DNA of 36,655 nt from an uncultured Collinsella sp. (GTDB taxonomy: Bacteria; Actinomycetota; Coriobacteriia; Coriobacteriales; Coriobacteriaceae): positions 1-36,655 of the forward strand of contig CALLFD010000366.1 in assembly GCA_937997605.1 (NCBI GenBank). The letters run 5' to 3'. The translations under genes and the position numbers were made by a program. Shown here one piece after another: positions 31,790 through 36,655 of this stretch. Numbering within the stretch: the first letter of the stretch is position 1; every line of letters begins with the position of its first letter. Under the pieces are notes generated by a model. It saw nothing but the letters and a program-made list of their open reading frames with translations, made no database searches and was not told the origin of the DNA.

Positions 31790-31854
31790 AAACCATCACA
31801 ACATTCAGCAAAAATCGCGATTTAGCCGAATAACGTCGAATGTTGTGATGGTTT
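31790..31854. repeat. palindromic repeat AACCATCACAACATTC, divergent copy 3
   Basis: Outer arms match the copies at 26448 and 27690 (AAACCATCACAACATTC ... GAATGTTGTGATGGTTT), but the 31-bp centre differs. It starts at the base after the MFS stop. Confidence 0.85.
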
Positions 31855-31885
31855 GCGCCCCGGCCATGCCATCCTGCGGGTCCGG

Positions 31886-31918
31886 CCACCACAAAGGGGA
31901 CAGGCGCCTTTGTGGTGG
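31886..31918. repeat. REP-like palindrome CCACCACAAAGG...CCTTTGTGGTGG
   Basis: Perfect 12-bp arms around GGACAGGCG, 32 bp after the previous palindrome and 94 bp before the HAD gene. Confidence 0.85.
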
Positions 31919-32012
31919 GTTTTGCTTTGATAGGCCGCGCCTGCGCCTTGGTATACCATGTACACCATTTCCGACCACATTCAGCACCGCCGCACAACCC
32001 AGAAAGGCCCCC

Positions 32013-32834
32013 ATGGACGCCACCTTCAGCCACATTAAAGCCGTACTCTGCGATATCGACGGCACGCTGCTCACGAGCCGGCACACGGTGTCCCCGCGCA
32101 CCGTGGCGGCGATTCGCGCCCTGCGCGAGCGCGGCGTGCTCTTTGGCCTGTGCACCGGGCGCGACGCCCAGGCGACCGAGGCCATGTTTGGGCTCTGGGG
32201 TATCGAAGGCCTGGTAGACGTGCTGGTGGGCTGCGGCGGTGCCGAAGTCATCGATCGTGCGCACGGCATCAACGAGCTGAGCTATCCGCTGCCGGGCGAG
32301 ACCATTGCGCACATCTGCGAGCACATGGCAGACCTGCCGGCAACGCCCGTTTGCCCTCGGGACGGCGTGCTCTATGTGCCCGAGAGCAATGCATGCGTCG
32401 AGCACCTGTCGCGTGTCGACGGCGTGCCCTACAAGGTGGTCGACTTTGCCGAGTTTTTGCGCGAGCCGCAGACCAAGGTGATGTTTACCATGGCGCCCGA
32501 GGTGATGCCGCAGGTCATCGAACGGGCGTCGTCGCTCGCCGACGACACCGTTAAGGCGGCGGCTCTGCAAACCACGCAGCGGCTCTACGAGTTCATGGAT
32601 CCGCGCGTGTCCAAGACGCGCGGCCTTGTGCGCGTGGCGGAGCTCAACGGCATGGAGCTCCAGAACATCTGTGTGTTTGGCGATGCCGATAACGACACCT
32701 GCATGGTGACCGACGCCGGCGTGGGTGTGGCCATGGCAAACGGCAGCGATGCCACCCGCTCCGCCGCCGATTTTGTAACCGCCAGCAACGACGAAGACGG
32801 CATCGCGATCTTTATCGAGGAACATCTGCTGTAG
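32013..32834 (+). CDS. Cof-type HAD phosphatase (class IIB)
   Basis: 273 aa, start ATG 32013 after AGAAAGGCCCCC; the upstream open frame crosses two repeats and is rejected. Motif I is CDIDGTLL with nucleophile Asp14 and general acid Asp16, motif II GLCTGRD, motif III with Lys near SKTRGL, and motif IV FGDADNDTCMV. Cof/YbiV-type HAD proteins dephosphorylate sugar phosphates, flavin or pyridoxal phosphates; the substrate cannot be told. The cap lies between motifs II and III as in class IIB. No operon partner. Confidence 0.9.
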   Translation: MDATFSHIKAVLCDIDGTLLTSRHTVSPRTVAAIRALRERGVLFGLCTGRDAQATEAMFGLWGIEGLVDVLVGCGGAEVIDRAHGINELSYPLPGETIAHICEHMADLPATPVCPRDGVLYVPESNACVEHLSRVDGVPYKVVDFAEFLREPQTKVMFTMAPEVMPQVIERASSLADDTVKAAALQTTQRLYEFMDPRVSKTRGLVRVAELNGMELQNICVFGDADNDTCMVTDAGVGVAMANGSDATRSAADFVTASNDEDGIAIFIEEHLL

Positions 32835-32847
32835 CGCCGGGGGAGAA

Positions 32848-32880
32848 CCATCACAAAGGGGACAGGCGCCTTTGCGGTGG
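32848..32880. repeat. degenerate REP-like palindrome (ACCATCACAAAGG...CCTTTGCGGTGG)
   Basis: The same plan as the CCACCACAAAGG repeats with GGGGACAGGCGCC in the centre, but each arm has changes (CCATCACAAAGG; CCTTTGCGGTGG). It follows the HAD stop by 13 bp. Confidence 0.75.
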
Positions 32881-33339
32881 CCTCAGGCGATTTGGGCGAA
32901 TTGATGCCTGCAATCTGCGCGCAAATACCAATATGGTTGTCTGAACATTACGCTTCTAACTACCGATGAGTTAAAGATATTCTCATCAGTTTGGTAGGGT
33001 ATTTCTCCCGTTAAATGACCTACAGCTCATGGTCAATTTTCGACTGTTTACAGGATGTTTACTCTTGAGCAAAATGTTATGCAAATAAATCTAATGCCAT
33101 TAAAAAATGATGGGCAACTAAATTACCAGTAGAAACAAAAAATAGATAACGAATAAACGAAGGTAAATCTGAGCAATTGTCAAGAGAATTGACAATTCGC
33201 TACAAAACTATCGGTTTATTTGCCCAGATGTTCAAACAATCGTTAGAATAGTCATTACTAAGCGTGCGCAATTACAGATTGCGCAGATACGTTTGATAGT
33301 GAAAGAGCAAGATCGCGGTCTCTTGGGGAGGAGACATCG
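32881..33339 (+). promoter_or_regulatory. AT-rich leader/promoter region of the surface protein gene
   Basis: About 460 bp that are far more AT-rich than the rest of the window, with no convincing gene. It holds a CTACC-GATGAG/CTCATC-GGTAG hairpin (32960-32997), the perfect palindrome AATTGTCAA-N5-TTGACAATT (33175-33197), whose right arm contains TTGACA, and TGCGCAAT-N5-ATTGCGCA (33265-33285). GGGGAGGAGACATCG precedes the start. The palindromes may be operators. The composition suggests transfer or strong curvature. Confidence 0.5.
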
Positions 33340-36300
33340 ATGAAAGCAAATTCAGACAAATCTAAGCAGAGTAATAAAGCGACGCGCCGTGTGCTGGCAG
33401 GCGTTTTGTGCGGAGCCTCCGTGTTGAGCCTGGTACTGTCGCTCGTCATGCCTCCAATCTCGCAGGCCATTGCCAACGATGCCCAGACGGTTTCTGCCGA
33501 GGAAACCGTAACGGCGGGTGGTTCCTCAACTGAGTCTACTGATGTAGGAAACACCAACAACGGTGATACCGAAAACCAGAATAGCGACGATGCCGAGAAT
33601 GGCGCGAGCGAAGACGCCGCTGCCGCAGGCCTGCCGTCCGACGACACGAAGGTCGAGGGTGACACGCAGCCTTCCGACGCACAGCCCGCGGATGATGATA
33701 ATAACGATGAAAACGCTATCGCTCCCGTCAGTGCCGATGGCTATACCGAGGTAAGCGGCGATATTGCTGGGGTGTTTACCAATGGCGGCAAGTTCCGACT
33801 GACGGATTATGCCTATTCGGATAAGCAGATCACTATCAGCAAAGACACCACCATCGATCTTAACGGCAACATGCTCTGTAACCGTTCTGGCGGCTTAGAC
33901 TCCTTCTTTGTGGTCGAAAACGGAGCCACGCTCACTATCGAGGATTTAGGCCAAACAACAATAGATGCACCAAGTTCGGTCGATACGGCCAATACGCCGG
34001 CGGGTCAGCTTGCGAGTATGGAGTGGGAAAAGGGAAGCAGCTCTAATAACGGCACTCCTAAGAGTCTTACTTACTATGAGACTAAGAGCACGCCCAAGAC
34101 AGATGGACTTGGCACCACCGAGACTACGTACAGGCATTTCGTTACGGGCTTTGGCGCTATCGATGCAGCATCGGACAGCGGTTCCGTAAAGTATGTGGTC
34201 AACGTTGAAGCGGGCGGCATACTCAATCTCAAGGGCGGCATGATTACCACGGCTGCCAATCTGGGCAACAACGGTCATGTGATTTATTCCGAGGGTACAG
34301 TCAAAATCGAGGGCGGTTACGTCACCAACGGCAACGGCGGTGGCTGGGGCGGTGGCCTGTGCATAGCAGGCACGAATCCCAAACTCGAAATGACAGGCGG
34401 TGTGGTCGCGGGAAACAAGGCGGCTGCTGGCGGCGGCATCTTTGCTGACTTTACAGCCACCCTGAACCTTGCGGGCGGAATTATCTCTGGCAACGCTACG
34501 TATGGAAATCCCATCAACAATGGTGAAGACACCGGCGACGGTGGCTACGGTGGCGGTGTTTATACCAAGGGTGCAAACGTTACCATTAGCGGTTCTGCCT
34601 GTATAACTAACAACCGAGTCAACGATCGCATCACTTGGGATAAACTTTACAACAATGGCCTGCTCGGTGGCGGCGGCATTGCATGCACACATGGTGGCAA
34701 GCTCAGTATAGCGGACGGCTTGATTACGGCTAACTATTCCCATGAGGCTGGCGGTGGCGTCTACGCAGGTTTCTACAGTAAGAATAACGGCAAGAACATT
34801 AGCTTTGAAATGACTGGCGGCACGATTGCCGGTAACGAATCCGATAACGCCGAGGGCGGCGGTCTGCGTGTCGCAGGCGGCGAAGGTGGCGACAATGTTG
34901 GCACGACTGCAACAATTAACGCTGGCGAATCTGGCAAGATTTACATTACGAACAACAAGACGATGACGGGTAGCACCCCGAATCGTGGTGGCGACTGGGG
35001 CGGCGGTGGTGTCTTTATCCAGAAGGGCGGCAAGCTCAATATCGTAAAGACGCTGATCACTCAAAATGATGCCGGCGGCTGGGGTGGTGGCATCGGTGCC
35101 TGCCCCACGGGAGAGACGATTGTCTCGCACTCAAATGGTGCCGCAATCTACAACAATACGGATCATGGTTATGATGATCACATGTCTGCCGGAGGTAATG
35201 GCAAGAACGAGGACAGCGATTCTAAGTACATTACCTCAACCTTCAAAGAAGCCGGTCACCAGGATTTTTTCCTGGTGCGTAAGAATGACAGCAATAAGAC
35301 GGTTGCAGTTGTGCTCGGCAAGATGCTCGGCGGCGGCTCAGCTGGCTGGCAGGGCACTTGCGATAATGCGAAGATAACCATCGATGCCAACGGCGGTGCC
35401 GAGGCCAAGTACATGTTCGGTTTGGAGGCCCATCCGACTGATGATGCCATAGCAAATGCGCAATTGGCAGCTACGACCATCATCAGCGGCAACTACTCGT
35501 ACACCCATGGCGGCGGCATTATGACCAACGGCGACCTCACCGTCGGCGAAGTCAATGATCTGAGCGTTTATCCGAGCATGAAGCTCAATGCCACTAAGGT
35601 GCTTGTAGATGCAGACGGAAAGTCGCAAGAGCTTGAGGGACACGGGTACAAGTTTAAGCTGCTCCGCAAGGATGGTGCCACTGAGCCTTCTTGGAAAGAG
35701 GACGGCACATTAGATATGGGCAATTGCAGTGTTGCGGGCGAGGCGTCTGTTGACCAAACAAGCGGCGAAATCACCTTCGACTCTGGCAAGGACTATTCTT
35801 CGGGACAATACGTTTTCTATCTAGTTGAGGAACCCATCAGCGGCGAAAACGAATTAGACACCAAATTCGATAAGACCATTTACAAGATCGTGGCAACAGT
35901 TGATAGCAATCCATACAATATCGACCATCTCATGTCGATTCCAATTAAGTATTACAAGGTAAAAGAAGTAACAGTTTATAAAAAGAACGAGGATGGTAGC
36001 AACTTCGTAGCACTTGCCTCCGGAAGCTATTCCGTTAACACTTCGGATGACACGAAGACTACGGTTGTTATCGGTGGCGAGAATAACCCGACCTTTATCA
36101 ACAAAATTGAGCCCTATGCCTCTGTCGGCTCCTGGACGCCAGCGGCGACTAAGGTCGTTGAGGGTGGCGAGATGAAGGAGTTCACGCTTGAGTTTGCGGA
36201 TAACGAAGGGTTCGAGAACGCTGAGAGGGTTACGACTAAGGCCAACGGCAAAAAGTCCCAGAAGCTTGATTTCCCAAATATTGAGTATGACCTTGCCAGC

Positions 36301-36655
36301 TTGAAGCAGGGAGATTCTGATGATTCGGGTCGTGGCGCTAAAAAAGACTTCAAGTACTACGTGCGCGAGAGTACAGAGTTTTCGCTGTTCTCGCACTATA
36401 CGTACGACAAGTCGGTCTATCGATTTGATGTCACGATGAAGGACAAGGAGAACGGTTCAATCGAGGCCGAGAAAGTGACCTTTACCAAAATCAAGGACGC
36501 TGACGGTATTGATATCGATCCCAACAAGCAGGTTCCCGTCGCCTTCGACGTCAGCAAGCCCGAGTCCACCCCCACCTTCACCAACACCTACTCCACCACA
36601 TTGCCCCTTTCTGGTATGTCGGGCGTCACTCTGACGTACCTTGCCGGCGCGGCGG
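33340..36655 (+). CDS. secreted, sortase-anchored beta-helix/pilin-like surface protein (partial, cut by window end)
   Basis: At least 1105 aa, open from ATG 33340 to the window edge. Residues 1-44 form a long signal peptide (basic start, hydrophobic 18-40, cleavage near QAIA). Residues 45-130 are an Asp/Asn/Ser-rich spacer. About 135-740 is a Gly-rich, repetitive right-handed beta-helix-like region (repeated GG-I-(S/A)-GN and GGG(I/V/L) turns). Two FctA/Spy0128-like pilin domains follow (about 747-922 and 932-1085), each with a possible Lys-Glu-Asn isopeptide set: K753, E830 or E831, N921; and K938, E1010, N1082. LPLSG at 1088-1092, followed by a hydrophobic stretch, is the sortase signal. 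The cell-wall end lies just outside the window. Probably an adhesin or fibrous surface protein. Lower GC than its neighbours. Confidence 0.85.
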   Translation, partial: MKANSDKSKQSNKATRRVLAGVLCGASVLSLVLSLVMPPISQAIANDAQTVSAEETVTAGGSSTESTDVGNTNNGDTENQNSDDAENGASEDAAAAGLPSDDTKVEGDTQPSDAQPADDDNNDENAIAPVSADGYTEVSGDIAGVFTNGGKFRLTDYAYSDKQITISKDTTIDLNGNMLCNRSGGLDSFFVVENGATLTIEDLGQTTIDAPSSVDTANTPAGQLASMEWEKGSSSNNGTPKSLTYYETKSTPKTDGLGTTETTYRHFVTGFGAIDAASDSGSVKYVVNVEAGGILNLKGGMITTAANLGNNGHVIYSEGTVKIEGGYVTNGNGGGWGGGLCIAGTNPKLEMTGGVVAGNKAAAGGGIFADFTATLNLAGGIISGNATYGNPINNGEDTGDGGYGGGVYTKGANVTISGSACITNNRVNDRITWDKLYNNGLLGGGGIACTHGGKLSIADGLITANYSHEAGGGVYAGFYSKNNGKNISFEMTGGTIAGNESDNAEGGGLRVAGGEGGDNVGTTATINAGESGKIYITNNKTMTGSTPNRGGDWGGGGVFIQKGGKLNIVKTLITQNDAGGWGGGIGACPTGETIVSHSNGAAIYNNTDHGYDDHMSAGGNGKNEDSDSKYITSTFKEAGHQDFFLVRKNDSNKTVAVVLGKMLGGGSAGWQGTCDNAKITIDANGGAEAKYMFGLEAHPTDDAIANAQLAATTIISGNYSYTHGGGIMTNGDLTVGEVNDLSVYPSMKLNATKVLVDADGKSQELEGHGYKFKLLRKDGATEPSWKEDGTLDMGNCSVAGEASVDQTSGEITFDSGKDYSSGQYVFYLVEEPISGENELDTKFDKTIYKIVATVDSNPYNIDHLMSIPIKYYKVKEVTVYKKNEDGSNFVALASGSYSVNTSDDTKTTVVIGGENNPTFINKIEPYASVGSWTPAATKVVEGGEMKEFTLEFADNEGFENAERVTTKANGKKSQKLDFPNIEYDLASLKQGDSDDSGRGAKKDFKYYVRESTEFSLFSHYTYDKSVYRFDVTMKDKENGSIEAEKVTFTKIKDADGIDIDPNKQVPVAFDVSKPESTPTFTNTYSTTLPLSGMSGVTLTYLAGAA

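Noticed and set aside
31752..32012. 87-residue extension of the HAD protein
   Set aside because: It crosses the MFS end and two repeats; the HAD fold starts at residue 88 after AGAAAGG.
32881..33339. invertible (phase-variable) promoter before the surface protein
   Set aside because: The inverted repeats found are short hairpins with 5-11 bp loops, not separated arms enclosing a promoter; no invertase gene is near.

Overview
The window reads as chromosome of a high-GC Gram-positive gut bacterium of the class Coriobacteriia, most like Collinsella. This rests on the GC-rich codon use, the actinobacterial style of the glutamine synthetase/OmpR-type regulator pair, a sortase-anchored pilin-like surface protein and the many long intergenic palindromes. 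The genus is an inference from gene style, not from a database search.

Layout. (1) 84-5999: a sugar-acid/uronate block. A kduD-dhuI-like operon on the minus strand encodes a DHU (5-keto-4-deoxyuronate) isomerase of the RpiB fold and a KduD-type reductase. A GntR/FCD regulator, a GntP permease and an IlvD/Edd-type sugar-acid dehydratase complete the block. (2) 6187-9481: an ArsC-like protein without its cysteine, a DHA2-type MFS exporter coupled to a two-CBS protein, and an MGMT-type protein. (3) 9700-12700: a decayed integrative element. It has the 3' half of a tRNA-Met gene as attachment scar, a broken tyrosine integrase, a phased palindrome array, and an AAA+/winged-helix ATPase gene behind seven tandem 10-bp repeats. 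(4) 12715-18153: a YczE-type membrane protein, a second GntR/FCD regulator, KDPG aldolase, KDG kinase and a LacI regulator. Shared LacI-type operators and two families of conserved leader elements (called E1 and E2 here) tie this part together. (5) 18288-24863: glnA with an atypical GlnR-like regulator, an HtrA protease, ligA and a small coupled ORF. (6) 24950-32834: a MATE transporter, a DUF559-like nuclease-fold protein, moaA, a moaC-mobB fusion, an MFS transporter and a Cof-type HAD phosphatase. These are separated by REP-like palindromes. (7) 33340 to the end: a large secreted beta-helix/pilin-like protein, cut by the window edge inside its sorting signal.

How it fits together. Unsaturated uronate (as DHU) would be isomerised and reduced to 2-keto-3-deoxygluconate (KDG). 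Gluconate-like acids imported by GntP would be dehydrated to the same KDG. The kinase and aldolase about 10 kb away then make pyruvate and glyceraldehyde-3-phosphate. The two loci appear to be controlled by distinct operators: ATCAGAT-centred sites at the first, CGAAATCGGTTTCG sites at the second, and a GTGAACGTTCAC palindrome found at both.

The most novel signal is the E1/E2 pair. E2 is a roughly 130-nt element present twice on the minus strand, before the YczE-type gene and before the KDPG aldolase gene. It has three conserved sequence blocks and stems that differ by compensating changes, as expected of a cis-regulatory RNA. I cannot assign it to a known riboswitch class.
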